Part shown: piece by piece, positions 18,713 to 27,136 of the stretch
Position numbering within the stretch: position 1 is the first letter of the stretch
How the letters are laid out: every line of letters begins with the position of its first letter
DNA from: Pseudomonas sp. WS 5079
GTDB lineage: Bacteria > Pseudomonadota > Gammaproteobacteria > Pseudomonadales > Pseudomonadaceae
DNA length: 64,000 bases
Assembly: GCF_012985465.1 (NCBI RefSeq)
Contig: NZ_JAAQWN010000013.1
Span: forward strand, 1-64,000
Reading direction: 5' to 3'
Notes under the pieces: generated by a model
What the model saw: the letters and a program-made list of their open reading frames with translations, nothing else
Databases searched by the model: none
Told to the model about the DNA's origin: nothing
Translations under genes and position numbers: made by a program

Positions 18713-20116
18713 TTATTGTGCGACGGCGACGGCCTTGGCTTTCTTCGAACGCAACCAGTACGCCGCAAAGAGAATCCCCACCCACACCGGCATCGCATAC
18801 ACCGAGGGGCGCATGTCCGGGATGGCCAGCATCACGCCAACGATCACCAGCATGAACGCCAGGCACAGGTAGTTGCTGAACGGGAACCAGAAGGTCTTGA
18901 ACGACGGCACCACGCCTTGCTCGCCCATGGCCTTGCGGAACTTGATGTGCGTCAGGCTGATCAGCGCCCAGTTGATCATCAGCGAAGCAACCACCAGGGC
19001 AAACAACAGCACCAGTGCATCCTTGGGTGCCACGTAGTTGATCACCACGCACAGCAACGTCACCAGGGCCGAAATGCCCAGGGCGCGCAACGGTACGCCT
19101 TGCTTGTTGAGCTTCATCAGCGCCTTGGGCGCGTCGCCTTGCTCGGCCAGGCCGAACAGCATGCGGCTGTTGCAGTACACGCCGCTGTTGTACACCGACA
19201 GTGCGGCGGTCAGCACCACGAAGTTGAGGATGTGCGCGGCGGTGTCGTTACCGATCAACGAGAAGATCTGCACGAACGGGCTGGCACTGTAGGCATCGCC
19301 GGACGCGCCGAGGGTTTGCAGCAGTTGATCCCATGGGTACAACGACAGCAGCACGGTCAGGGCGCCGACGTAGAAAATCAGGATCCGGTACACCACCTGG
19401 TTGATCGCCTTGGGGATCACCTTGCGCGGTTCGCTGGCTTCGGCAGCCGTAATACCCACCAGCTCCAGGCCGCCGAACGAGAACATGATGAACGCCATCG
19501 CCATCAGCAGGCCCATGCCGCCGTTGGGGAAGAAACCGCCGTGGTCCCACAGGTTGCTGATCGACGCCTGCGGGCCACCGGTACCGCTGAACAGCAGGTA
19601 GCAGCCGAGCACGATCATGCCGATGATCGCCACTACCTTGATGATCGCGAACCAGAACTCGGTCTCACCGAAGAACTTCACGTTCAGGGTGTTGATCAGG
19701 TTCACGGCGATAAAGAACACCACCGCGCTGACCCAGGTCGGTATTTCCGGCCACCAGAACTGGATGTACTTGCCCACCGCCGTTAATTCGGCCATGCCCA
19801 CCAGCACATACAGCACCCAGTAGTTCCAGCCGGCGAGGAAGCCTGCATAGCCGCCCCAGTACTTGTGGGCGAAGTGGCTGAAGGAGCCGGCGACCGGTTC
19901 CTCGACGATCATCTCGCCCAGCTGGCGCATGATCAGGAACGCGATAAACCCGGCTATCGCATAGCCCAGGATCATCGACGGCCCCGCCGACTTCAGCACC
20001 CCGGCCGAACCGAGGAACAAGCCCGTACCAATCGCCCCGCCCAGGGCAATCAGCTGAATATGCCGGTTTTTCAGGCCACGCTTGAGGCCCACCGGGTTAA
20101 CCATGTCATCCGCCAT
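18713..20116 (-). CDS. aroP: AroP-type aromatic amino acid permease
   Basis: A proton-driven amino acid importer of the APC superfamily (AAT family) in the inner membrane. The 467-residue protein has about 12 hydrophobic helices, the N-terminal RHIQLIALGGAIGTGLFLGS signature, and the family motif FSFGGLELVGITAAEA near residues 223-238. The start is placed at 20116 because AAGGGA lies 6 bases before it; an ATG two codons earlier touches that site. Similarity is closest to AroP/PheP-type carriers, and the position between kynA and antC suggests uptake of tryptophan or a related aromatic amino acid. The exact substrate is not proven. It follows antC by 71 bases on the same strand, with a hairpin between. 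Confidence 0.85.
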   Translation of the reverse strand: MADDMVNPVGLKRGLKNRHIQLIALGGAIGTGLFLGSAGVLKSAGPSMILGYAIAGFIAFLIMRQLGEMIVEEPVAGSFSHFAHKYWGGYAGFLAGWNYWVLYVLVGMAELTAVGKYIQFWWPEIPTWVSAVVFFIAVNLINTLNVKFFGETEFWFAIIKVVAIIGMIVLGCYLLFSGTGGPQASISNLWDHGGFFPNGGMGLLMAMAFIMFSFGGLELVGITAAEASEPRKVIPKAINQVVYRILIFYVGALTVLLSLYPWDQLLQTLGASGDAYSASPFVQIFSLIGNDTAAHILNFVVLTAALSVYNSGVYCNSRMLFGLAEQGDAPKALMKLNKQGVPLRALGISALVTLLCVVINYVAPKDALVLLFALVVASLMINWALISLTHIKFRKAMGEQGVVPSFKTFWFPFSNYLCLAFMLVIVGVMLAIPDMRPSVYAMPVWVGILFAAYWLRSKKAKAVAVAQ

Positions 20117-20169
20117 TAACATTCCCTTCTACTTGTTTTTTTCAGGGTTGATCCTGCACGCCAGACCCG

Positions 20170-20187
20170 CCCCTCACTGCTGAGGGG
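20170..20187 (-). terminator. short hairpin after antC
   Basis: CCCCTCA-CTGC-TGAGGGG is a perfect 7-bp stem with a 4-base loop directly after the antC stop. No T run follows on the minus strand, so it is either a weak terminator or an RNA 3'-end stabiliser that lets some transcripts run on into aroP. Confidence 0.5.
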
Positions 20188-21195
20188 TCAGATATTACTC
20201 TCGGTAAACTTTTCGTAATACAGCTGAACGCCATCAAGTGCCTGTTCTTGCAGCCACTTCTTGATCGATTCGACCATTGGAGGGGGGCCGCAGACGTACA
20301 TATCGGCCGATCTATCCCGCAATTCGGCCAGGTCGAAATGCTCGGTCAAATAGCCGCGCTTGCCAGGCCACTGCGGCGATGGGTCGCTGAGCACTTCGGT
20401 GTAGCGAAAACCGCGCAAGGTTTGGGCATACGCCTTGATGCGCTCGGCCTCGCACAAATCCTCGGCCCCGCGCACCCCGTAATACAGGTGCACCGGTTGC
20501 TCGCAGCCGCGCTCGGCTAATTCATCGAGCATCCCCAAGAGTGCCGACAACCCGGTGCCGCCGGCCACCAGCACCAGTGGCTGGGTGACGTGCCGCAGAT
20601 AAAACGCACCCAGCGGTGCTTCCAGGGTGATTTCATCGCCGACCTGGCAGCGCTCGCGTATGTAATTGCTCATCACCCCGTCCGGCAGCAAGCGGATCAA
20701 AAACTGCAAGCGGTTGCCCGGGCGGTTGGCGAAGGAGTAGGAGCGCTGGTGCTCGGTGCCGGGGATCGACAGGCGCGCATATTGCCCCGGCAGAAAGTCC
20801 AGGGCCTGCTCCAGTTGCACCGCCAGAATCGCGGTGCTGGCCGACACCTGTTGCACCTCGCAGACCCTGGCGCTGACCTGCACCGGCCCTGGCGTATTGC
20901 ACAGGCTCGAATCGAAATCGAAGTAAAACGCCGCATCCGATTGGACTCGGGTCTGGCAACTGAGCATCTTGCGCTGTTGCAGCTCGAGGCTGGACAAGGC
21001 CTCGTCATCCACATAGTCCTGGCTGTAGTCGCCGGACTCGCAACGCCCCTGGCAGGTGCCGCACACGCCTTCGCGGCAATCGAGGGGGATCTTGATGCCA
21101 CTGCGCAATGCTGCATCCAGCAGGATTTCGTTGCTGCCCACCGCAAAGAACAAGGTCTTGCCATCGGCAAAACTGAAGGCCACTTTGTGATTCAT
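20188..21195 (-). CDS. antC: anthranilate 1,2-dioxygenase, electron-transfer component
   Basis: AntC passes electrons from NADH through FAD and a [2Fe-2S] centre to the AntAB oxygenase. The 335-residue protein has an N-terminal plant-type ferredoxin domain with CREGVCGTC (residues near 41-49) plus a distal Cys in MLSCQTR. An FAD domain with RSYSFAN and an NAD domain with GGTGLSALLG follow. This is the class IB reductase layout of benzoate/anthranilate dioxygenases. It is the last gene of antABC. Unusually, a REPIN of about 100 bases separates it from antB, so its translation is not coupled. Confidence 0.94.
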   Translation of the reverse strand: MNHKVAFSFADGKTLFFAVGSNEILLDAALRSGIKIPLDCREGVCGTCQGRCESGDYSQDYVDDEALSSLELQQRKMLSCQTRVQSDAAFYFDFDSSLCNTPGPVQVSARVCEVQQVSASTAILAVQLEQALDFLPGQYARLSIPGTEHQRSYSFANRPGNRLQFLIRLLPDGVMSNYIRERCQVGDEITLEAPLGAFYLRHVTQPLVLVAGGTGLSALLGMLDELAERGCEQPVHLYYGVRGAEDLCEAERIKAYAQTLRGFRYTEVLSDPSPQWPGKRGYLTEHFDLAELRDRSADMYVCGPPPMVESIKKWLQEQALDGVQLYYEKFTESNI

Positions 21196-21224
21196 CCACC
21201 GTTCTCCATGGATTGGGTAATACC

Positions 21225-21324
21225 TGTAGGAGCGAGCTTGCTCGCGAAAAACGTTAACGATGGCGCGGGCATCCTGAATGCACGCGCAGCCCTTGGTTTT
21301 TTCGCGAGCAAGCTCGCTCCTACA
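21225..21324. repeat. REPIN inside the antABC operon
   Basis: TGTAGGAGCGAGCTTGCTCG at the left pairs with CGAGCAAGCTCGCTCCTACA at the right, a perfect 20-bp match extended by CGAAAAA/TTTTTCG. The element lies between antB and antC. Confidence 0.94.
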
Positions 21325-21345
21325 GTTGCAGGGAGGGCGTCAACG

Positions 21346-21837
21346 TCAGAGGTGGTAGAAATCCAGCACCGAGTTGATCGTGTCATTGAGCAGCAGCGCA
21401 TGCTTGCGCGTGATCAGCCAGCTGTCGCCGTGGGGCTTGAGGGTGTAGGTGGCGTGGCCATAGAACTGCTCCGACATCGCCAGCCGATAAAACAGCGTGT
21501 GCCAGTTCAACCGCACCTGCAGGCAGCCATCAGCCTGCTCGGCGATCCGCACGTTATTGATCAGGTGCAAGGTGCGCGGCATCGGCGTGGCGGACGCGGC
21601 CTTGCCGGTGCGCAGGCGGAACACCCGGTCTTCCAGGCCCGAACGGTTGGCGTAGTAGATCAGCGACATCTCGCGCTTGGGATCGCGGGTGTAGACGTGC
21701 TCCGAGTCCCACTGCGGCAGGTGGAACTCACTCTGCGGGTCGAACAACTGCACGTAGGCGTCCCAGTCCTGGGCGTCGCACAGCTCGGATTTGCGGTAGA
21801 AAAACTGCTCGATCTGATACTGCAATTGCGCGCTCAT
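21346..21837 (-). CDS. antB: anthranilate 1,2-dioxygenase, small (beta) subunit
   Basis: AntB is the structural beta subunit of the (alpha-beta)3 ring-hydroxylating dioxygenase that turns anthranilate into catechol with loss of CO2 and ammonia. The 163-residue protein fits the ring-hydroxylating beta-subunit family (a cone-shaped fold without metal), with QLYQIEQFFYRKSELCDAQDW-like and TLHLINNVRI stretches. The second of two adjacent ATGs is preferred: GAGGTG lies 6 bases before it, and its first base overlaps the antA stop (TGATG). The next gene antC is displaced by a REPIN. Confidence 0.93.
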   Translation of the reverse strand: MSAQLQYQIEQFFYRKSELCDAQDWDAYVQLFDPQSEFHLPQWDSEHVYTRDPKREMSLIYYANRSGLEDRVFRLRTGKAASATPMPRTLHLINNVRIAEQADGCLQVRLNWHTLFYRLAMSEQFYGHATYTLKPHGDSWLITRKHALLLNDTINSVLDFYHL

Positions 21838-23228
21838 CATTTCACCTCGTGCAGTTTCAACGATTGTGCGTCCAGACCGTCCAGCAGGAAGGTCTGCCAG
21901 TTGCGGTGCTGGTTGACGTACAGCCCTTCGTGGGTGAATTCGGTGCCGGTCATGGCCGGTTGGATGCCGATGGCCTCGCTGTTGGGCGTCGGCCCGGTTT
22001 CCCAGCGATGGCTGCCCCGGGAGATATCGCTCCAGCGTTCCAGGCGGCCCTGGAAGCCGCGCTGGGCTTCGCGAAATTCCACCAGGTCATCCGGGGTGCC
22101 CATGCCGGACACGTTGAAGAAGTCTTCAAACTGGCGGATGCGGTTTTCGCGGTCGGCGTCGGACTCGTGCTTGACCCCCAGGCACTGGCTGATGATCTCG
22201 GTCTTGTTCCACGCCACCGGGCGGATGATGCGCAGTTGCGAGCTGATCTGGTCGAGAAAGAACAGGCTCGGGTAGACGTTCAGGTTGCGCAGGCGGTGCA
22301 TCATCCACTCGGCCTTTTGCTGGCCGTGTTCTGCCACCAGGCGCGGCATGATGGTGGCGTAGCCGGAGCGCACGCTGGGGTTGGGCATGTCGCTGAACAA
22401 CACGCTGTGGCCGTTGTTGAAGGCAAACCAGCCATCATCGGTATTGGCATCGCCGGCGCCGAGTTTGCTGTAGTCCAGGGTGCTGCCGCAGGCGCTGCCG
22501 TTCTCTGTGTTGACCTGCTGGCGATGCTGCACCGTGGCCACGTAGTTATAGTGCACGGTGCTGACGTGGTAGCCGTCCAGGCCGTTTTCGTTCTGCAGCT
22601 TCCAGTTGCCGTCGTAGGTGTAGGCCGACTTGCCGGGCAGCACTTCCAGCTCACCGGTGGCGGACTGCGCGACCATCATGTCGAAGAACACTTTGGAATC
22701 GCCAAGGAAGTCTTGCAGGCTGTCGGTGCCAGTCACATCGAGGCTGATAAACACAAAGCCCTTGTAGCTCTCGATGCGCGCCTTCTTCAGGCCGCGGGTG
22801 GCCTTGTCGAAACCCTCCGGGTATTCCCCCGGCGCCTTGACCTTCACCAGGCGCCCGTCGCTCTTGTAGCACCAGGCGTGGAACGGGCAGGTGAAGGTCG
22901 ACTGGTTGCCCTTGCCGACACGGGTCAGGGTGGTGCCGCGGTGCTGGCAGGCGTTGATCAGGGCGTTGAGCTGGCCTTCGCCGTCGCGGGTGATGATCAT
23001 CGGCTGGCGCCCGGCGCGCATGGTTACGAAGTCGTGGTTGTTGGCCAGTTCGCTTTCGTGGCAGGCGTAGATCCAATTCTTTTCGAAGATCAGTTCCATC
23101 TCCAGGTCGAACAGCTCGGGCTCGGTGAACATGTCCCGGGCGATGCGGAACACACCCTCGGCCGGACGAAAATCCAGGCAGCTTTCGATAAACGTTTTCC
23201 ACTGCTCGACGCTTCTTGCACCACTCAT
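21837..23228 (-). CDS. antA: anthranilate 1,2-dioxygenase, large (alpha) subunit
   Basis: AntA is the catalytic oxygenase subunit. Starting at the ATG at 23228 (AAGGTG upstream) gives 463 residues; a GTG three codons earlier overlaps that ribosome site. The Rieske centre is seen as CQHRG followed about 17 residues later by CPFHAW. The mononuclear iron site shows the family NGLDGYHVSTVH pattern with its two histidines. Together with AntB and AntC it converts anthranilate to catechol, linking the kynurenine branch to the cat genes. It is divergent from antR across 309 bases that should contain the promoter. Confidence 0.95.
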   Translation of the reverse strand: MSGARSVEQWKTFIESCLDFRPAEGVFRIARDMFTEPELFDLEMELIFEKNWIYACHESELANNHDFVTMRAGRQPMIITRDGEGQLNALINACQHRGTTLTRVGKGNQSTFTCPFHAWCYKSDGRLVKVKAPGEYPEGFDKATRGLKKARIESYKGFVFISLDVTGTDSLQDFLGDSKVFFDMMVAQSATGELEVLPGKSAYTYDGNWKLQNENGLDGYHVSTVHYNYVATVQHRQQVNTENGSACGSTLDYSKLGAGDANTDDGWFAFNNGHSVLFSDMPNPSVRSGYATIMPRLVAEHGQQKAEWMMHRLRNLNVYPSLFFLDQISSQLRIIRPVAWNKTEIISQCLGVKHESDADRENRIRQFEDFFNVSGMGTPDDLVEFREAQRGFQGRLERWSDISRGSHRWETGPTPNSEAIGIQPAMTGTEFTHEGLYVNQHRNWQTFLLDGLDAQSLKLHEVK

Positions 23229-23537
23229 GGGAGGCACCTTTTATTGGGTAGCTAATCGGTGGTTCATTAGAGGCGGGCAGGGGGGCGGCCAGCTATCCGC
23301 TTAATGGGGGAAGATGGGCCGCATAGTTGGGGAGCAAGTACCCACTCAGGTGCAACGGCGCCGGGGAATGCGCTACTGTCTGGCCAGGCAATTGTCGCAA
23401 AAGCCGGCTTCTTATCCACATAGTCGACGCTCGCTATCCACCCAGTGGACAAGTGCCCGACGTGGCGCAGAACTTGCCTTGATCCACCGGACGCGCCGTC
23501 AGAGCGCGCTGGCCACAACCGCCGTGAGTGCAACCTG
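23229..23537. promoter_or_regulatory. antA-antR divergent control region
   Basis: These 309 bases hold no gene. A direct repeat TATCCAC occurs at 23413-23419 and 23435-23441. The two copies are 22 bp apart, two DNA turns, as expected for the half-sites of an AraC/XylS dimer. On the antA strand it reads GTGGATA-N15-GTGGATA and lies upstream of where an antA promoter would be. The assignment as an AntR operator is an inference. Confidence 0.5.
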
Positions 23538-24539
23538 ATGAGTAGCCATACACGCGATATCCGTATTGAACGTTTCGACCTTGAAGGCGCCCGCAGCTGG
23601 ATGTCCGGCATCTGCGGGCCCCATCGGCTGGAAACCGCCACCCCGGAGCGCCTGCGCTTCCACCACAGTGCCAATGTGTTCAAGTCCCGCGCCACCACGC
23701 TTGGGGTGATCGAGTACGGCACTGACGTGACCATCGATATCGAAGACGCCGAGCACTTTCGCAGCTACAGCCTGAGCCTGCCGCTGGTGGGCGAGCAGGA
23801 GTTGAGCAAGGGTGGCCAGCGCCTGAGTTCCAACCGCGACCAGGGTGTGATCATCTCGCCCAATGAACACCAGGTGCTGGCGATCTCCGGCGACTGCCGC
23901 AAGCTGCAAGTGGTAATCACCCGCGTAGCGATGGGCGAAACCCTGGAAGGCCTGTTGCAGCGCCCGATTGATGCGCCGCTGCGCTTTGAGTCGGTGATGG
24001 ATGCGGTGCAGGGTGCGCCGGCGGCGTGGTGGCGCATGGCGCGGCACTTTATCGCTGAGCTGGAGCACAGCAGCGAGCTATACGACCAGGCCGCGTTTAC
24101 CCGCGACCTGGAAAGCTCGCTGATCAAGGGCCTGATCCTGGCCCAGCCGAACAACTACTCCGAAGAGCTGCGCGACGTGCTGGGGGTCAAGCTGCCTCAC
24201 TACCTGGTCCGCGCTCGCCAATACATCCACGACAACGCCCGCGAGGCGCTGCACCTGGAAGACCTGGAGGCGGCCACCGGGGTGTCGCGGTTCAAGCTGT
24301 TCGATGCGTTTCGCAAATACTTCGCGCTGTCACCCATGGCCTACTTGAAGAAGTACCGCCTGAGCGCGGTGCGCCAGGAAATTCTCGAGCATGGCGCCAC
24401 CCGCACCATCTCCGAAATCGCCCTGGGCTGGGGCTTTACCCACCTGGGAAGATTCTCGGCGGAGTACCGCAAGCTGTTCGACGAATCCCCCAGCCAGACG
24501 CTGCAGCGTAACGACGCCCGACGCATGCGCGGTGCCTGA
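23538..24539 (+). CDS. antR: AntR, AraC-family activator of antABC
   Basis: AntR activates antABC (and in some pseudomonads catBCA) when anthranilate is present. The 333-residue protein has a long N-terminal effector domain and a C-terminal AraC-type double helix-turn-helix: the first helix-turn-helix around HLEDLEAATGVSRFKLFDAF, the second in ISEIALGWGFTHLGRFSAEY. The ATG at 23538 is chosen; an in-frame start at 23445 would add 31 residues of low quality and cover the direct-repeat flank. It is divergent from antA. A REPIN follows its stop. Confidence 0.9.
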   Translation: MSSHTRDIRIERFDLEGARSWMSGICGPHRLETATPERLRFHHSANVFKSRATTLGVIEYGTDVTIDIEDAEHFRSYSLSLPLVGEQELSKGGQRLSSNRDQGVIISPNEHQVLAISGDCRKLQVVITRVAMGETLEGLLQRPIDAPLRFESVMDAVQGAPAAWWRMARHFIAELEHSSELYDQAAFTRDLESSLIKGLILAQPNNYSEELRDVLGVKLPHYLVRARQYIHDNAREALHLEDLEAATGVSRFKLFDAFRKYFALSPMAYLKKYRLSAVRQEILEHGATRTISEIALGWGFTHLGRFSAEYRKLFDESPSQTLQRNDARRMRGA

Positions 24540-24557
24540 ACACACAGCGGATCAAAA

Positions 24558-24647
24558 TGTAGGAGCTGGCTTGCCTGCGATAGCGGTGGGTCAGCCACTG
24601 CATGTACTGACTGCCCCACCGCTATCGCAGGCAAGCCAGCTCCCACA
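24558..24647. repeat. REPIN between antR and catR
   Basis: TGTAGGAGCTGGCTTGCCTG at the left pairs with CAGGCAAGCCAGCTCCCACA at the right with one G/C difference. The pairing extends through CGATAGCGGTGGG/CCCACCGCTATCG, making a hairpin of about 33 bp. It lies between convergent genes. Confidence 0.94.
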
Positions 24648-24672
24648 GGGTATTAGTGGTGGCTGGGCTGTT

Positions 24673-25548
24673 TCAGATCAGCTCTTCCACCAATTGCAGG
24701 CAATGACCCAGCCCCGGCGACTGATCATTGATCCGCCGGCTGAGAATGATCGGCGAAGTCGCCGTGGCCTCGACAATTGGCGTATAGCCGATATCCGCCC
24801 GGTGCAGCATCTGCACCGACGCCGGCACCAGCGTCACCCCCATGCCCGCCCCGACCAGGCCAATGGCGGTCTGCAACTCGTTGGTCCATTGCGCGACCTT
24901 GATCGCCAGGCCGTGGGTGTCGAACAGTGCGATCACATGGTCGGCGTAGCTGGGGCGTGGGTTGCCGGGGTAGAGCACCAACGGCTCGGCGGCCAGTTGC
25001 GCGAGGGTCACCGGCGCGCCCAGCAGCGCATGCCCGGCCGGCAACACCGCCACCAGCCGATCCTCGACCAACACGCGCTGGACGATGGCCGGGTCATCAA
25101 TGCGAATCCGCCCGAAGCCCACGTCGATACGCCCGGCCTTGAGCGCTTCGACCTGTTGCAGGGTGGTCATCTCCGACAGCCCCAGCTCCAGTTCCAGCGC
25201 GTCATGGCTGCGCAGGCGGCGAATCAGCTCCGGCAACACGCCGTACAGGGTCGAGGGGGCAAAACCGATGCCCAGCCAGGTCTTCTGCCCCAGGCCGATG
25301 CGCCGGGTGTTGTCGCACGTCTTGGCCAATTGTTCCAGCAGCACATTGGCGTGCTCATAGAAGTACCGCCCGGCTTCGGTCAGCCGCAGCGGGCGGCCAC
25401 GCTCCAGCAGGACCACGCCCAGTTCGTCTTCCAATTGCTGGATCTGCCGGCTCAACGGCGGCTGGGCGATGTGCAGGCGTTCGGCGGCGCGGGTGAAGTT
25501 CAGGGTTTCCCCCAGCACCTGGAAGTAACGCAGGTGGCGCAGTTCCAT
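24673..25548 (-). CDS. catR: CatR, LysR-type regulator of catBCA
   Basis: CatR is the cis,cis-muconate-responsive LysR activator of the catechol genes. The ATG at 25548 follows GAGGA by 7 bases and gives 291 residues, the normal length. The N-terminus MELRHLRYFQVLGETLNFTRA followed by HIAQPPLSRQIQQLE is the standard LysR helix-turn-helix of the CatR/BenM type. The frame stays open much further upstream, antisense to catB, but that part has no domain sense. It is divergent from catB with a 15-bp palindrome between the genes. Confidence 0.93.
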   Translation of the reverse strand: MELRHLRYFQVLGETLNFTRAAERLHIAQPPLSRQIQQLEDELGVVLLERGRPLRLTEAGRYFYEHANVLLEQLAKTCDNTRRIGLGQKTWLGIGFAPSTLYGVLPELIRRLRSHDALELELGLSEMTTLQQVEALKAGRIDVGFGRIRIDDPAIVQRVLVEDRLVAVLPAGHALLGAPVTLAQLAAEPLVLYPGNPRPSYADHVIALFDTHGLAIKVAQWTNELQTAIGLVGAGMGVTLVPASVQMLHRADIGYTPIVEATATSPIILSRRINDQSPGLGHCLQLVEELI

Positions 25549-25561
25549 ACGAGTTCCTCTC

Positions 25562-25576
25562 ATACCTTGAGGGTAT
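25562..25576. promoter_or_regulatory. candidate CatR operator
   Basis: ATACC-TTGAG-GGTAT is a perfect interrupted palindrome in the 114-base space between catR and catB, 14 bases before the catR start. It fits the LysR T-N11-A rule and the position of the CatR recognition site described in P. putida, where CatR also represses its own gene. Confidence 0.65.
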
Positions 25577-25662
25577 TGTTCGAGACCAATTCTATATTGG
25601 AAGCCAGCAACAATGGGCGACAGAATCGGGCAAGACCTATAAAGAACCCAACGGGTATTGCC

Positions 25663-26790
25663 ATGCCGATTTGCGCCATCGAATCGATCGAGACCATCAT
25701 CGTCGATCTCCCCACCATCCGCCCGCACAAGCTGGCGATGCACACCATGCAAAACCAGACCCTGGTGATCATCCGCGTGCGGTGCGCCGACGGCATCGAA
25801 GGGATCGGCGAGTCCACCACCATCGGTGGCCTGAGCTACGGCAACGAAAGCCCCGACAGCATCAAGGTCAATATCGACCAACACTTCGCGCCGCTGTTGA
25901 TCGGCCAGGACGCCAGCAACATCAACGCCGCCATGTTGCGCCTGGAGCGCAGCATCCGTGGCAACACCTTTGCCAAGTCCGGCATCGAAAGCGCCTTGCT
26001 CGATGCCCTTGGCAAGCGCCTGAGCCTGCCGGTCAGCGAGCTGCTCGGCGGCCGCGTGCGCGATGCCCTGCCGGTGGCCTGGACGTTGGCCAGCGGCAAT
26101 ACGCAAAAAGACATCGACGAAGCCGAAAAAATGCTCGACCTGCGCCGCCACCGCATCTTCAAGTTGAAGATCGGCGCCGGTGAAGTCAGCCAGGACCTGG
26201 CCCATGTGGTCGCGATCAAAAAAGCCCTGGGCGAGCGTGCCAGCGTGCGCGTCGACGTCAACCAGGCCTGGGACGAAGCCGTGGCCCTGCGCGCCTGCAA
26301 GGTGCTGGGCGATAACGGTATCGACCTGATCGAACAGCCCATCTCGCGCAATAACCGTGGCGGCATGGCCCGGCTCAACCTCTCGAGCCCGGCGCCGATC
26401 ATGGCTGACGAGTCCATTGAATGTGTCGAAGATGCCTTCAACCTGGCCCGCGAAGGCGCGGCCTCGGTGTTCGCCCTGAAGATCGCGAAAAACGGCGGCC
26501 CGCGCGCCGTACTGCGCACGGCGGCGATTGCCGAGGCGGCGGGTATCGGCCTGTATGGCGGCACCATGCTTGAAGGCGGTATTGGCACCCTGGCCTCGGC
26601 CCACGCGTTTCTCACCCTCAATAAACTGGCGTGGGACACCGAGCTGTTCGGGCCACTGCTGCTGACCGAGGACATCCTCAGCGAGCCGTTGGTGTATCGC
26701 GATTTCCACCTGCATGTCTCGACCGCCCCGGGCTTGGGCCTGGCCATCGATGAGGAACGCCTGGCGTTCTTCCGTCGCGACAAACATTAA
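25663..26790 (+). CDS. catB: muconate cycloisomerase
   Basis: CatB cyclises cis,cis-muconate to muconolactone in the catechol branch of the beta-ketoadipate pathway. The 375-residue enolase-superfamily protein has the catalytic KLKIG (KxK) near residues 167-171 and metal ligands in VDVNQAWDE, IEQPI and MADES. The second catalytic lysine lies in FALKIAKNGG. The length is that of P. putida CatB (373). It is the first gene of catBCA, with catC 13 bases downstream, and is divergent from its regulator catR. Confidence 0.95.
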   Translation: MPICAIESIETIIVDLPTIRPHKLAMHTMQNQTLVIIRVRCADGIEGIGESTTIGGLSYGNESPDSIKVNIDQHFAPLLIGQDASNINAAMLRLERSIRGNTFAKSGIESALLDALGKRLSLPVSELLGGRVRDALPVAWTLASGNTQKDIDEAEKMLDLRRHRIFKLKIGAGEVSQDLAHVVAIKKALGERASVRVDVNQAWDEAVALRACKVLGDNGIDLIEQPISRNNRGGMARLNLSSPAPIMADESIECVEDAFNLAREGAASVFALKIAKNGGPRAVLRTAAIAEAAGIGLYGGTMLEGGIGTLASAHAFLTLNKLAWDTELFGPLLLTEDILSEPLVYRDFHLHVSTAPGLGLAIDEERLAFFRRDKH

Positions 26791-26803
26791 GAGGACGCCT
26801 GCG

Positions 26804-27094
26804 ATGTTGTTTCACGTAAAAATGACCGTAAACCTGCCCGTGGACATGAACCCCGAGCGTGCGGCGGCCCTCAAGGCCGACGAAAAAGCCCTGGCCCAAC
26901 GCCTGCAAGCGCAGGGCAAATGGCGCCACCTGTGGCGCATCGCCGGGCTGTACGCCAACTACAGCGTGTTCGATGTCGACAGCGTGCAGGAACTGCATGA
27001 CCTGCTGATGCAACTGCCGCTCTATCCCTACATGGCCATCGAAGTGAATGCCCTGTGCCGGCATCCGTCGTCGATCCATGAGGATGATCGCTGA
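26804..27094 (+). CDS. catC: muconolactone delta-isomerase
   Basis: CatC moves the double bond of muconolactone to give beta-ketoadipate enol-lactone. The 96-residue protein is the full length of the family and starts MLFHVKMTVNLP, with the conserved GKWRHLWRIAGLYANYSVFD stretch in the middle. The enzyme forms a decamer of ferredoxin-like subunits in P. putida. GAGG lies 9 bases upstream. It sits between catB and catA. Confidence 0.95.
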   Translation: MLFHVKMTVNLPVDMNPERAAALKADEKALAQRLQAQGKWRHLWRIAGLYANYSVFDVDSVQELHDLLMQLPLYPYMAIEVNALCRHPSSIHEDDR

Positions 27095-27136
27095 GTCTGT
27101 CTAGCCACCTAATAATTACAAGATGAGGATTGCACC

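Noticed and set aside
24673..26787. Open frame of 704 codons on the minus strand through catB and catR
   Set aside because: Only the last 291 codons form a LysR protein. The rest is antisense to catB and has no domain; long antisense frames are common in GC-rich coding DNA.
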